Shown: in pieces, positions 42,915-52,386 of the stretch
How the letters are laid out: the number at the start of each line of letters is the position of its first letter
How positions within the stretch are numbered: position 1 is the stretch's first letter
Assembly (NCBI RefSeq): GCF_030035605.1
Contig: NZ_CP106736.1
Span: 4,213,001 to 4,277,000, forward strand
Reading direction: 5' to 3'
Length of the DNA stretch: 64,000 nt
Origin: Silvimonas soli
Lineage (GTDB): Bacteria > Pseudomonadota > Gammaproteobacteria > Burkholderiales > Chitinibacteraceae
Position numbers and translations under genes: made by a program
The notes under the pieces: generated by a model
Databases searched by the model: none
Told to the model about the DNA's origin: nothing
Seen by the model: only the letters and a program-made list of their open reading frames with translations

Positions 42915-44309
42915 ATGGCTGCTTTCATGGATAAGAATTTTCTGCTGGACACCGAAACTGCGCGGCACCTCTACCACAACGTGGCTGCGGATTTGCCCAT
43001 TATTGATTACCACTCGCACCTGCAACAGGGCGAGATTGCCGAGCGCAAGAAATTCCGTAACGTGGCGGAACTGTGGCTGGGCGGCGATCACTACAAATGG
43101 CGACTGATGCGCAGCTCCGGTGTTTCCGAAGAGTTCATCACCGGCAGCAAGTCGGATGAAGAAAAATTCCGCGCCTTCTGCAAGGTGCTGCCACACGCCA
43201 TCGGTAACCCGATTTATCACTGGAGCCATCTGGAATTACGCCGCATTTTTGGTATTGATCTACTGATCAACGAAAAGAATGCTGGCCGCATCTGGGAAGA
43301 GGCCAACGCCAAGCTGGCGCAGATGGACACCTGGTCGTTGCTGGAACAAGCCAAGGTAGAGATTGCCTGCACCACGGACGACCCGGCCGACGACCTGCTG
43401 CAGCATGCTGAAATTGCCAAATCATCACTCAAAACCCGCGTTCTTCCTGCCTACCGCCCCGACAAAGCCATGCGTATCAACAAACCGGGTTTTGTTGAAT
43501 ATCTGGGCAAGCTGGGTAAGGCATCCGGCATCAAGATCGGCAGCTTTGCCGACATGATCGCAGCGCTGGCCAATCGCGTGGCGTTCTTCCACAGCCAGGG
43601 CGCCCGGATCAGTGATCATGCTGTCGATGTGGCGCTGCCGGTCCAACCTGCCACCGCACAGCAACTGGAAGCACTCTTCCAGAAACGACTGGCTGGCGAA
43701 ATGCTGACCAGTGCCGAAGAAGGCCAGTATATCCGCGCCATTCTTACCGAGTTGGGCAAGGTCTACGCGGCTCATGCCTGGGCGATGTGTCTGCATATTG
43801 GCGCCCAGCGTAACAACAACAGCCGCATGCTTGGTCGTCTGGGTGCGGATACCGGTTATGACTCGATCTCTGACATGAGCTGCAGTGAAGGTCTGGCCGC
43901 TTTGCTGGACACCCTGGATAGCGATGACCAGTTGCCCAAGACCATGCTGTTCTGCCTGAACCCGAATATGAACGACGTTCTGTCGACCATGATCGGTAAT
44001 TTCCAGGACGGCAAGGTTGCCGGCAAGCTGCAGTTCGGCCCGGCCTGGTGGTTCAACGATCACAAGGAAGGCAACCTGCAGCAGTTCGTTACGTTGGCTA
44101 ACCACGGGGTACTGGGTACTTCGGTTGGCATGGTGACCGACTCTCGCAGCTTTGCTTCTTACCCGCGTCACGATTACTACCGTCGCCTGTTGTGCCGCCA
44201 GTTGGGCCAGTGGGTGGAAGGCGGGGAGTACCCGGCAGAAGAAGTCGCGCTGGAACAGATCGTGCGCGACGTTTGCTACGAAAACGCGAAGCGTTACTTC
44301 GCCCTGTAA
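42915..44309 (+). CDS. uxaC: Uronate isomerase
   Basis: A 464-residue amidohydrolase-superfamily isomerase converting galacturonate to tagaturonate (and glucuronate to fructuronate). It begins MDKNFLLDTETARHLYHNVA (after four residues), then has the metal motif IDYHSHLQ, the WLGGDHYKWRLMRSSGV segment and C-terminal AWWFNDHKEGNLQQ and VTDSRSFASYPRHDY. The length is normal (E. coli 470). AGGAG lies 10 nt before ATG 42915. It is the first gene of block 3 and the first enzyme of the pathway. Confidence 0.96.
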   Translation: MAAFMDKNFLLDTETARHLYHNVAADLPIIDYHSHLQQGEIAERKKFRNVAELWLGGDHYKWRLMRSSGVSEEFITGSKSDEEKFRAFCKVLPHAIGNPIYHWSHLELRRIFGIDLLINEKNAGRIWEEANAKLAQMDTWSLLEQAKVEIACTTDDPADDLLQHAEIAKSSLKTRVLPAYRPDKAMRINKPGFVEYLGKLGKASGIKIGSFADMIAALANRVAFFHSQGARISDHAVDVALPVQPATAQQLEALFQKRLAGEMLTSAEEGQYIRAILTELGKVYAAHAWAMCLHIGAQRNNNSRMLGRLGADTGYDSISDMSCSEGLAALLDTLDSDDQLPKTMLFCLNPNMNDVLSTMIGNFQDGKVAGKLQFGPAWWFNDHKEGNLQQFVTLANHGVLGTSVGMVTDSRSFASYPRHDYYRRLLCRQLGQWVEGGEYPAEEVALEQIVRDVCYENAKRYFAL

Positions 44310-44374
44310 GTAAAAGCTGCGCCCGCGCTAAGAGCAGTGCGGGCGATTTCCAGCGAGAAGGACACACATCAGCC

Positions 44375-45976
44375 ATGCAAAAAATACTCTGTATCCACCC
44401 CGATGATGACATGCTGGTCGCGCTTGCCGATCTGGAGTCTGGCGAGATCGTCAATTGGGAAAACGAATCGATCATGGTCACTACGCCGGTCGCAGCCAAG
44501 CACAAGCTGGCGCGACGGGCGTTTGCCAAGGGCGAACTGCTCAAGTTGTACGGTGTGCCGGTGGGTCGTGCCATGCAGCCGATCAAACGCGGCGAGGCTG
44601 TGACCACCGAGAACCTTGAGCACTATGCCGCCGACGTTGAAATCACCGACACCAAGCCCTACAGCTGGACCCCGCCTGACGTTTCAAAATGGGATGAAGC
44701 CACTTTCCCTGGTGTAGTTCGGGCAGATGGTCGAGTGGGTACGGCTAATTACTGGCTGATCTTCCCACTGGTGTTCTGTGAAAACCGCAACGTTGAGCAC
44801 CTGCGCAATGCGCTGGAAGGCCCATTGGGTTATGCCACCAACGATCTGGCGGCATTTACTCTGTCGTTGTTGGGCGAAGAAATGGAAGCGCCAGCGCAGG
44901 CTGTGACGCGGCCTTTCCCGAATGTTGATGGCGTTCGCATCATTACCCACGCTGGCGGCTGTGGTGGCACGCGTGCTGACGCGCGCTCGCTGTGCAAGAT
45001 TCTCTCTGCCTATGCCGATCACCCCAACGTCGCTGGCATTACTGTGTTCAGCCTCGGTTGCCAGAACGCGCAAATCAAAATGTTCAAGGAAGAACTGGCA
45101 AAGCAGAACGCCAACTTCGACAAACCCTGTCTGATTTATGAGCAGCAGCAGTGGGACAGTGAAGAAGCGATGATGAAAGCTGTGTTGCAAGACACGCTTA
45201 AAGGCGTCAAAGCAGCCAACACGGTTACACGTACTCCGGTGCCGCTTTCGCACCTCAAGATTGGTGTGAAGTGTGGTGGGTCGGATGGTTTTTCCGGCAT
45301 CTCCGCCAACCCGACCATGGGTATGGTTTCCGATATGGTTGTGGCACTCGGCGGCTCATCCATCCTGGCGGAATTCCCGGAGTTGTGCGGTGTTGAGGCC
45401 AGCCTGATTGAGCGCTGCGAGAACGATGACGACAAGCGCCGATTTCTCGGCATGATGCGCGATTTCGAGGCCAAAGCCGCCGCTGTCGGCACCAGCTTTG
45501 CCGCCAATCCGAGCCCAGGCAATATCCGCGACGGCCTGATTACCGACGCGATCAAGTCCGCTGGCGCTGCCAAGAAGGGCGGAACATCGCCGATCGTGAC
45601 GGTGCTCGACTACGGTGAGCAGACCGATAAATCCGGCCTGGCGCTGCTCTGCACACCTGGTGGTGACGTCGAATCGGTGACCGGTATCGTGGCTTCTGGT
45701 GCCAACGTCGTGCTGTTCTCTACCGGCCTTGGTACGCCAACCGGCAACCCGATCGTGCCGGTGCTCAAGATCGCGACCAACACCCGCGTTGCTACCAAAC
45801 TCAAAGACCTGATCGATTTTGATTGCGGTCCGGTCGTGGACGGCAAGCCTTTACCAGTCGTCGCCACAGATTTGTTCGAAATGGTTGTCGCTACTGCGGG
45901 TGGCCAATACAAAGCCAAGGCGGATCGCCTGCAGCAATACGACTTCATTTTCTGGAAACGGGACATCTCCCTTTAA
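44375..45976 (+). CDS. uxaA: Altronate dehydratase
   Basis: A 533-residue UxaA-family lyase dehydrating altronate to 2-keto-3-deoxygluconate. A short N-terminal SAF domain (residues 1-85, with VTTPVAAKHKLARRAFAKGE, quoted in part) is followed by the catalytic domain with GRVGTANYWLIFPLVFCENR (part), THAGGCGGTRADA and KCGGSDGFSGISANP. Cysteines for the iron cofactor are present. It is slightly longer than E. coli UxaA (495). Start 44375 fits the family; AAGGA is rather far upstream. It lies between uxaC (65 nt) and uxaB (26 nt) in one operon. Confidence 0.95.
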   Translation: MQKILCIHPDDDMLVALADLESGEIVNWENESIMVTTPVAAKHKLARRAFAKGELLKLYGVPVGRAMQPIKRGEAVTTENLEHYAADVEITDTKPYSWTPPDVSKWDEATFPGVVRADGRVGTANYWLIFPLVFCENRNVEHLRNALEGPLGYATNDLAAFTLSLLGEEMEAPAQAVTRPFPNVDGVRIITHAGGCGGTRADARSLCKILSAYADHPNVAGITVFSLGCQNAQIKMFKEELAKQNANFDKPCLIYEQQQWDSEEAMMKAVLQDTLKGVKAANTVTRTPVPLSHLKIGVKCGGSDGFSGISANPTMGMVSDMVVALGGSSILAEFPELCGVEASLIERCENDDDKRRFLGMMRDFEAKAAAVGTSFAANPSPGNIRDGLITDAIKSAGAAKKGGTSPIVTVLDYGEQTDKSGLALLCTPGGDVESVTGIVASGANVVLFSTGLGTPTGNPIVPVLKIATNTRVATKLKDLIDFDCGPVVDGKPLPVVATDLFEMVVATAGGQYKAKADRLQQYDFIFWKRDISL

Positions 45977-46002
45977 GTCTTTAATTTAAAGAGTGCCAAA
46001 TC

Positions 46003-47433
46003 ATGCAACAACTGAAGCGGGAAGGCCCGTTTACACATCCGGTCAAAGTCCTGCAGTTTGGTGAAGGCAACTTCCTGCGCGCCTTTGTCGACTGGCAAAT
46101 TGATTTGCTTAACGAACGTACCGGTCTTGATGCGGGTGTGGTGGTGGTGCGTCCGCGGAGCAACCCGACGCTGCCTTTGCTGGATACCCAAGGTGGTGTG
46201 TTTACCACGCTGATTCGCGGCTTGAATGAACAGGGTGAGGCGGTAAAGGAATATCGCAAGATCACTTGCGTTCAACGTGAAATCGACCTCGCCGACAGTT
46301 ATGCGGATTACCTGGAATTAGCGGCCAGCCCGGATCTGCGTTTTGTGGTGTCCAATACCACCGAGGCGGGTATCGCGATCAACGACGAAGATGCATACGA
46401 TGATCTGCCGCCGGCCAGTTTTCCAGCCAAGCTGACGCGTTTTTTGCATGAACGCTATGCCCGTTTTGAAGGCGCGGCTGACAAAGGCCTGGTGCTGCTG
46501 CCCTGCGAACTGATTGATTACAACGGCGCTGCATTGAAAGCTGCCGTGCAACATTTTGCGCAGCTCTGGCAACTGGGTGAAGGCTTTGGCAACTGGCTGG
46601 ATCAGGCGTGTACCTTCTGCTCTACCTTGGTGGACCGCATTGTTACCGGCTACCCGCAGACTGAAATTGCCGAGATCGAGAAAGAACTCGGCTACCGCGA
46701 TACTTTCCTGGTCACGGCCGAGTATTTCTACCTGTTCGTTATCCAGGGCCCGCAGTGGCTGGCAGACGAACTCAAGCTCGATGGCGCCGGGCTGAATATC
46801 CAGCTGGTTGCAGATATCACCCCCTACAAGCAGCGCAAAGTGGGGGTATTGAATGGTGGTCATACGTCGCTGGTGCCGGTGGCTTTGCTGGCCGGGCTGA
46901 AAGAAGTCGGTGAAGCGGTTGCTGATCCGGTAGTTGGACAGTATCTGCTTAAAACGCTGGATGAAGAAATCATCCCGGCATTGCCGCTCCCGCGTGAAGA
47001 ACTGGACCCGTTTGCTGCCGACGTGTTGCGTCGTTTCCGTAATCCGTACATTCACCACCGCCTGGAGTCCATTGCCCTCAATAGCTGGAGCAAGTTTGCG
47101 GCGCGTGTTTTGCCGCAAATCCTGACCTATCAGAAAGCAAATGGTCATCTGCCCAAGCGACTGGTCGTGGCACTGGCCGCAACCATGCTGCTGTACCGCG
47201 GGCATTTAATTACTCTGGCCGATGATGCGGCAAATCTGGAGTGGTTCAAGATGGCTTGGGCCCGCTTTGGCGAGCGTCGCTGGTCATTCCACGATGTTGC
47301 GCTTAACTGGCTGGCCAATGAGGCTTTGTGGGGACAGGATTTGAACCATATTCCAGGCTTTACCGCAGCTTTGACAGACGAACTCACCCGAATTGACCTT
47401 GAAGGAATCACCAAGGTGATCGCAACGCTATAA
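46003..47433 (+). CDS. uxaB: Tagaturonate reductase, copy 2
   Basis: A 476-residue paralogue of the protein at 15027, of identical length. It has VLQFGEGNFLRAFVDWQIDL, NTTEAGIAIND, DITPYKQRKVGVLNGGHT and NPYIHHRLESIALNSWSKFA. It reduces tagaturonate to altronate with NADH. Since uxaC and uxaA sit directly upstream, this is likely the copy made with the rest of the pathway; the other is made with the transporter, porin and polygalacturonase. Differences are spread throughout, so the duplication is not recent, or the copies have distinct kinetics. Confidence 0.94.
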   Translation: MQQLKREGPFTHPVKVLQFGEGNFLRAFVDWQIDLLNERTGLDAGVVVVRPRSNPTLPLLDTQGGVFTTLIRGLNEQGEAVKEYRKITCVQREIDLADSYADYLELAASPDLRFVVSNTTEAGIAINDEDAYDDLPPASFPAKLTRFLHERYARFEGAADKGLVLLPCELIDYNGAALKAAVQHFAQLWQLGEGFGNWLDQACTFCSTLVDRIVTGYPQTEIAEIEKELGYRDTFLVTAEYFYLFVIQGPQWLADELKLDGAGLNIQLVADITPYKQRKVGVLNGGHTSLVPVALLAGLKEVGEAVADPVVGQYLLKTLDEEIIPALPLPREELDPFAADVLRRFRNPYIHHRLESIALNSWSKFAARVLPQILTYQKANGHLPKRLVVALAATMLLYRGHLITLADDAANLEWFKMAWARFGERRWSFHDVALNWLANEALWGQDLNHIPGFTAALTDELTRIDLEGITKVIATL

Positions 47434-47674
47434 GCGTTAGTTTAATTTCCCGGGAGTTTCACTTTGCCAGACATGGTTTGGCGAGAGAGCCTTCCGGGGC
47501 AGGATAGTTTCAGAGTTCTCCTGGAGACGTAGTACAGAATAATTGCTTTAATTACCGGTTTGACCATTTTTATCCAGCGAATGATCTGACCAGAACGACC
47601 ATGAATTTAATAAAGGCCACCTGGCCGCCATAAAACCACTGGCTTGCAAAAAAAACCAACGGTACGAGGAAATC

Positions 47675-48970
47675 ATGGTAAAGCTCAAAGGAATGCGCTG
47701 GTGGATGGTGGCTATTGTCACCTTCGGCCTTATTGTTAATTATCTGGCCCGCAATACATTATCGGTGGCGGCACCGACCATGATGGCGGAAATGCACATG
47801 TCGACCCAGCAGTATTCGTATGTGGTCGTCGCCTGGCAGGTCTGTTATGCCTTGATGCAACCGGTTGCTGGTTACATTCTTGATGCAATTGGCACCAAGC
47901 TTGGGTTTGCCATTTTTGCAGCGTGTTGGTCTCTGGCATGTGCCGCTGCGGCGCTGGCTACGGGCTGGCAAGGGTTGGCATTCTTTCGTGCACTGCTTGG
48001 CATGTCTGAAGCTGCCGGTATTCCGGCTGGGGTTAAAGCGACGACCGAATGGTTCCCCGCAAAAGAACGCTCGGTGGCTATCGGCTGGTTCAATATCGGC
48101 TCTTCAGTAGGCGCGCTGCTGGCTCCGCCGTTGGTCGTGTGGTCCATCATGCACGGCACGTGGCATTGGGGTTTCGTTATTGTCGGTGCGCTTGGTCTGA
48201 TCTGGACAACAATCTGGATGCTTTTCTACAAACATCCCAAAGACCAGAAAGCACTTTCGGATAAAGAACGCGATTACATTCTGGAAGGTCAGGAAGCACA
48301 ATTCAAAGACGAAGTTGTTCGCAAGGCAAGCTGGAAGTCGATTGTGTCGTCGCGTAATTTCTGGGCAATTGCAATTCCACGGTTCTTGTCAGAACCAGCA
48401 TGGCAAACCTTTAATGCCTGGATTCCGCTTTATATGATGACTGAGCGTCACATGAATCTGAAAGAAATTGCGCTATTTGCCTGGTTGCCATTTCTGGCCG
48501 CAGATATTGGTTGCGTATTGGGCGGTTATTTGAGCCCGTTCTTCCATAAATATTTTAATGTTTCGCTGTTTACCTCCCGCAAGATGGTTGTGGTATTTGG
48601 CGCCTTGTTCATGATCGGACCAGCATGTATTGGCTTGGCTGCAAGTCCTTATACGGCTATTGCGTTGTTGTGTGTTGGTGGCTTTGCTCATCAGACTTTG
48701 TCGGGTGCGCTGTACTCGGTCACTTCGGATATGTTCGGCAAGCATGAAGTTGCCACTGCAACTGGCCTGGGGGGCATGAGCGGGTATCTGGGTGCAACAC
48801 TGTTTACCCTGTTGTTTGGGTTCCTGGTTGTCAAGATTGGCTATTCACCGCTTTTCCTGCTGCTGGCGATTTTTGATCTGGTAGGGGCTGTAGTGGTTTG
48901 CGTGCTGGCTCGCGAACGCAAAGTGGAGCAACTGCCGGTTGAAGGGCAACTTGCTGGCGTGCCAGCCTGA
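47675..48970 (+). CDS. exuT: MFS hexuronate transporter, copy 2
   Basis: A 431-residue MFS symporter, paralogous to the protein at 16785 over its full length. It has the same N-terminus (KLKGMRWWMVAIVTFGLIVN), WFPAKERSVAIGWFNIGSS and RFLSEPAWQTFNAWIPLYMM. ACGAGGA precedes ATG 47675. The 241-bp gap after uxaB contains no terminator I can see, so it may be the last gene of the uxaCAB operon. It converges on the second regulator gene. Confidence 0.9.
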   Translation: MVKLKGMRWWMVAIVTFGLIVNYLARNTLSVAAPTMMAEMHMSTQQYSYVVVAWQVCYALMQPVAGYILDAIGTKLGFAIFAACWSLACAAAALATGWQGLAFFRALLGMSEAAGIPAGVKATTEWFPAKERSVAIGWFNIGSSVGALLAPPLVVWSIMHGTWHWGFVIVGALGLIWTTIWMLFYKHPKDQKALSDKERDYILEGQEAQFKDEVVRKASWKSIVSSRNFWAIAIPRFLSEPAWQTFNAWIPLYMMTERHMNLKEIALFAWLPFLAADIGCVLGGYLSPFFHKYFNVSLFTSRKMVVVFGALFMIGPACIGLAASPYTAIALLCVGGFAHQTLSGALYSVTSDMFGKHEVATATGLGGMSGYLGATLFTLLFGFLVVKIGYSPLFLLLAIFDLVGAVVVCVLARERKVEQLPVEGQLAGVPA

Positions 48971-49054
48971 GTAACGAGTAAACGAGCAGCGAAGCAACCG
49001 AACTGGGCCGAATATTTTTCAGTCGGTTGTTGCCCACAAAGGGCGTGGTTGCTG

Positions 49055-49090
49055 AAAAACAAAAGCCGGATTAATCCGGCTTTTGTTTTT
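49055..49090. terminator. Bidirectional terminator between exuT copy 2 and the regulator
   Basis: A perfect 36-bp palindrome (18 bp per arm) with A run at one end and T run at the other serves both convergent genes. Confidence 0.9.
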
Positions 49091-49106
49091 GGGCCAGCGT
49101 ATTGTT

Positions 49107-49838
49107 TCAGGCTGGTTTGCGGTCAGGTAGATGCTGAATAAAATACTCTGGTTGTAGTGTGCGGGCCACTTCCAGTACAGGCAATACGTGATCTAGATGA
49201 GACCGCATTGCCGCCAGCGCTGCCTCAGGCGCGCCTGCCTCAATAGCATCGACCACTGCGTCATGCTCATCCACTACACCTTCCATTCGGCCGGGTAATG
49301 GCAAGGTCAAACGACGGTAACGGTCGATCTGGGTCTTTGCCTGCAAGATAATGGGCCACACACCCGGATGCCCGGACAATTCGGCAAGTGCGGCGTGAAA
49401 GGCTTCATCCGTCTGATGGAAACCCCGGGTGTCGCCAGCTTGGGTGTAATTGCGTTGTGTTTCCAGAATGCCGCGCAAAATACTAACGCCTTCCGGCGTG
49501 GTTCTCTTGGCGGCTTCTTCCACAATGGCCAGTTCCAATGCTGTACGAACCAGCATGGCTTCCTCCAGGGCATCCAGCGGAATCCGGGCCACAAAAGTGC
49601 CCACGCGCGGCATGATTTCGATCAAGCCTTCTTCTGCCAGACGTTGCACTGCCTCATGTACTGGCGTGCGGCTGGTGCCGTGCTCGGCGGCAAGGTCTCG
49701 CTCAATGATGCGTGTGCCGGGCAGCATGCTCATTTCAACAATGCGTTGCCGCAAATCAAGATATACCCGGCGTGACGCGCTCAATGCAGCGTCTTGGCCA
49801 AGGGCTTCTGCTTCCAGATATTTTTCTTTGGAACTCAT
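49107..49838 (-). CDS. GntR/FadR-family (FCD) regulator, copy 2
   Basis: A 243-residue GntR winged-helix plus FCD protein, closely related to the one at 26302. Recognition region HGTSRTPVHEAVQRLAEEGL is nearly the same, so both should read the same operator. FCD metal-site residues are seen in TDEAFHAALAEL, EHDAV and MRSHLDHV. It is a candidate repressor of uxaCAB-exuT, on the opposite strand and convergent with it. Effector domains differ more than the HTHs, so the two may sense different acids. Confidence 0.9.
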   Translation of the reverse strand: MSSKEKYLEAEALGQDAALSASRRVYLDLRQRIVEMSMLPGTRIIERDLAAEHGTSRTPVHEAVQRLAEEGLIEIMPRVGTFVARIPLDALEEAMLVRTALELAIVEEAAKRTTPEGVSILRGILETQRNYTQAGDTRGFHQTDEAFHAALAELSGHPGVWPIILQAKTQIDRYRRLTLPLPGRMEGVVDEHDAVVDAIEAGAPEAALAAMRSHLDHVLPVLEVARTLQPEYFIQHLPDRKPA

Positions 49839-49873
49839 TGAATTGACTCAGATGCCATTGTAGATAAATTTGT

Positions 49874-49887
49874 TGTCAATGATGACA
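49874..49887. promoter_or_regulatory. TGTCA-N4-TGACA dyad upstream of the second regulator
   Basis: A perfect 5-bp inverted repeat with 4-bp spacer, 36 bp upstream of the regulator's ATG in an AT-rich gap. It may be an autoregulatory site. It does not resemble CTGATATATCAG. Confidence 0.3.
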
Positions 49888-49987
49888 CAGTTGCTGATTG
49901 TTTTGCTTTTGAATTTTGCGTCAATCTGTACACGATAATTGCAATCAATTATCTAAGCATTTTTCCAGCCGGGAATTACCTTTTTTA

Positions 49988-51769
49988 TTAGGTTTCATCG
50001 TCTGGTCCACGGACACTGGAAGGTAAAAATGGTTCATGGGCACTGCTGCCGGCAACCTGGTTTCGTCCTTGTTTCTTCGCTTTGTAGAGTTGCAAGTCGG
50101 CTTGCGAGATCATTTTCTCCAGCGTGTAGGCTTGCTCATGCAAACAGGAAAACCCAATGCTGATTGTGAGGTTAATCGTTTTATCTCCGATCTTCGTCAA
50201 ACCGCTTGCGGCGATATCCTGGCGGATTCGCTCCAGCGTTTGCAATGCCTTTGCCATATCGGTATCAGTCAGTAGCAATATGAATTCTTCGCCGCCATAC
50301 CGCGCAAAGATATCGGAATTCCGTAAATTGACACGACAGCGATCACTCACTGCCCGAATCACGGCGTCACCAACGTCATGACCCCAGGTGTCATTCACCT
50401 GTTTGAAATGGTCGATATCCAGCAGGGCGACGCAGCAACTGCCATTGCGGCGGCGTGTTTGCGCCAGTGTAAGGCTGGCGAGCGCCACAAAGGCCCGCCG
50501 ATTCAATATACCGGTGAGGTAGTCAGTGGTTGCGGCCTGATGCAGCTCAGCGATCAAAGCCTCGCGCTCGCTCTCCAGATTGCGCCGCGCCACGCTATTG
50601 TCGCGCAGCACAGCAATAGCCTGCATGACATCACCGATTTCATCCTGCCGTTTGGGCGCCGGAATGGTGGTTTCCAGCTGGCCACCTGCCAAAGCCTTGA
50701 TGATGTCTGCTGAAACCGTCAGCGTATCAAGCAAGCGATAGCCAAATAAGATGACCGGTGCAATTAACAGCACGAACAATGCCACCGCCAGTAACGCCAG
50801 CCGGATCAGATTGTCGCGTGCCGTAACGCTATTGGTCAGCGCTTTTTGCGTGGCAGCCTGCAGCAGGCTGTCGCGCAATTGCAGGATAGAGTCCATGGTC
50901 GGTACATAACGTGCGGCAAATTCTCCGGTGGTGAGTGTGGGAAATTCGTTGCGTTGCCAGCTGTGGCGCAGATTATCGACAAGACCCAAGCCTGCGCCGA
51001 AGTATTGTTTATCCATATTGGCCATTGCTGCCGTAACGCTCGGGCTGTCGCAGCAACGGGTGGTGCGGTTGATTACGCCGCCGCGAATGACATCGATATG
51101 ACCCGTAATCCGTTCTACGGCTGCGGAGGATTCAGCCGTCAACGCTTCGTGCCGCACCAGCGCACGCGTAAATTGCGATCCGAGTTGCCCGGCTTGCTCG
51201 CGCAGTTCGGCGGCAGCCCGGGCGGCCACGATGGCATCGTTTAGATCGGTGCCGTAGCGCTCTACCGGCTGCGCCAGACGGGTGGCGATGGGCGATGCTT
51301 GAGTGGCAATGGCAATCATTCCTGCCACTGTTGTATCCAGATCATTGCCGTTACGCTCGGCCACGGGTTTCGCGATTAACGCATCGACCCGGTAACGCGC
51401 TTGCGTGAGATTGTTGTTTAGCCGATTCAGCGTGCCAAGTTGCTCAGCTCTTTCCGGTTCTGGCAGTTGTTGCATGCTGACCCGCAGCCGGGCAATGGCT
51501 ACTTCACTATTAGCGCGGGCGGTGGCCAATGCCTGCACCTGAATAATCGGGGCTGGCTTGGCGCTGCCCAGCATCGCATTGGTCGGGCCGCGCTCGCGTG
51601 ACACCATTTCAAATACTTTAAGAGCCAGCCCGGCGCGCTCGACATCTTCCACCGCACGCCGGTTACTGGCGTATTCATGCCATTGCTTGTGGGCAAGCCA
51701 GCCGAGCAGGCCTGCCAGCGACAAAGCCCAGATGCCGATATAAATCAGAAGGCGTGTTTTTATTCGCAT
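49988..51769 (-). CDS. Membrane diguanylate cyclase (HAMP-GGDEF)
   Basis: A 593-residue protein: TM1 (residues about 7-25), a large periplasmic helical sensor (about 30-315), TM2 (about 325-345), HAMP and a GGDEF domain. The active-site loop GGEEF begins at residue 492, and the RxxD inhibitory I-site (RNSD) lies five residues before it, so it should make cyclic-di-GMP with product feedback. The sensor is not a named domain I recognise; it has many Ala/Arg helices and a CC pair (TTRCCDSP). It stands alone. Confidence 0.9.
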   Translation of the reverse strand: MRIKTRLLIYIGIWALSLAGLLGWLAHKQWHEYASNRRAVEDVERAGLALKVFEMVSRERGPTNAMLGSAKPAPIIQVQALATARANSEVAIARLRVSMQQLPEPERAEQLGTLNRLNNNLTQARYRVDALIAKPVAERNGNDLDTTVAGMIAIATQASPIATRLAQPVERYGTDLNDAIVAARAAAELREQAGQLGSQFTRALVRHEALTAESSAAVERITGHIDVIRGGVINRTTRCCDSPSVTAAMANMDKQYFGAGLGLVDNLRHSWQRNEFPTLTTGEFAARYVPTMDSILQLRDSLLQAATQKALTNSVTARDNLIRLALLAVALFVLLIAPVILFGYRLLDTLTVSADIIKALAGGQLETTIPAPKRQDEIGDVMQAIAVLRDNSVARRNLESEREALIAELHQAATTDYLTGILNRRAFVALASLTLAQTRRRNGSCCVALLDIDHFKQVNDTWGHDVGDAVIRAVSDRCRVNLRNSDIFARYGGEEFILLLTDTDMAKALQTLERIRQDIAASGLTKIGDKTINLTISIGFSCLHEQAYTLEKMISQADLQLYKAKKQGRNQVAGSSAHEPFLPSSVRGPDDET

Positions 51770-52002
51770 TCGTCGGTCAAATTGCAGGTTGATTAAATCT
51801 GCGCCGATTTGGGTTGGTCATGCCTCGGCCTTTCTTCGACAGGTTGGGTCGCCACGCCCTGATGTATGGACTCATTGCTTGCCACCGTGCGCCAGATTAC
51901 GTAGAAGTTCATTGACCGGTTGGCGAGGGTGGGAACATGCAGCCCATTCCTGGGTCCATCGTGAGTGTTACGGCAATAAACTGCAAATACACGGAGTTCG
52001 AC

Positions 52003-52185
52003 ATGGTGCAAAAACCCGAACGTGAAGCAGAAGAGCTCGATTATTCGGATCAGGATGTGGCGAAAAAACAGCAGCAGCGACTTGATCGCATTCGGCATGA
52101 GCACGGTAACAAGCCCCAGCATGAGCAGGTGAGCGATCCAGTGCCCAAGAGCCAGGAAGGGCCGATGTCGTTGCCCCCGCGCTAA
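52003..52185 (+). CDS. Small hydrophilic protein, 60 residues
   Basis: A short frame with GGAG 7 nt before ATG 52003. The product is highly charged (ERE-AEELDYSDQDVAKKQQQRLDR, quoted in part), rich in Gln, Glu and Lys, with no membrane segment, and ends in PMSLPPR. Probably cytosolic and partly disordered. No family recognised. The frame extends upstream to 51937 without a better start. The gap 51770-52002 shows nothing else. Confidence 0.5.
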   Translation: MVQKPEREAEELDYSDQDVAKKQQQRLDRIRHEHGNKPQHEQVSDPVPKSQEGPMSLPPR

Positions 52186-52386
52186 GCCTTTGAGGTTTCG
52201 CGTTATCCTCAGGTGCCGGTCGTGGTGTCCCAGCCAGGGATTGCCCCGGCTTGATGTGCTGCGCCTGTAAGATCATAGTGCTGGCAAAACCTGGATACGG
52301 TCTGCAATCCGGCCCCGGCAACGATCTTGCCGTGTGTCGCGCGCTGGCCACTCATCATTCTTATAACTGAATTCAAGAGCCATGTA

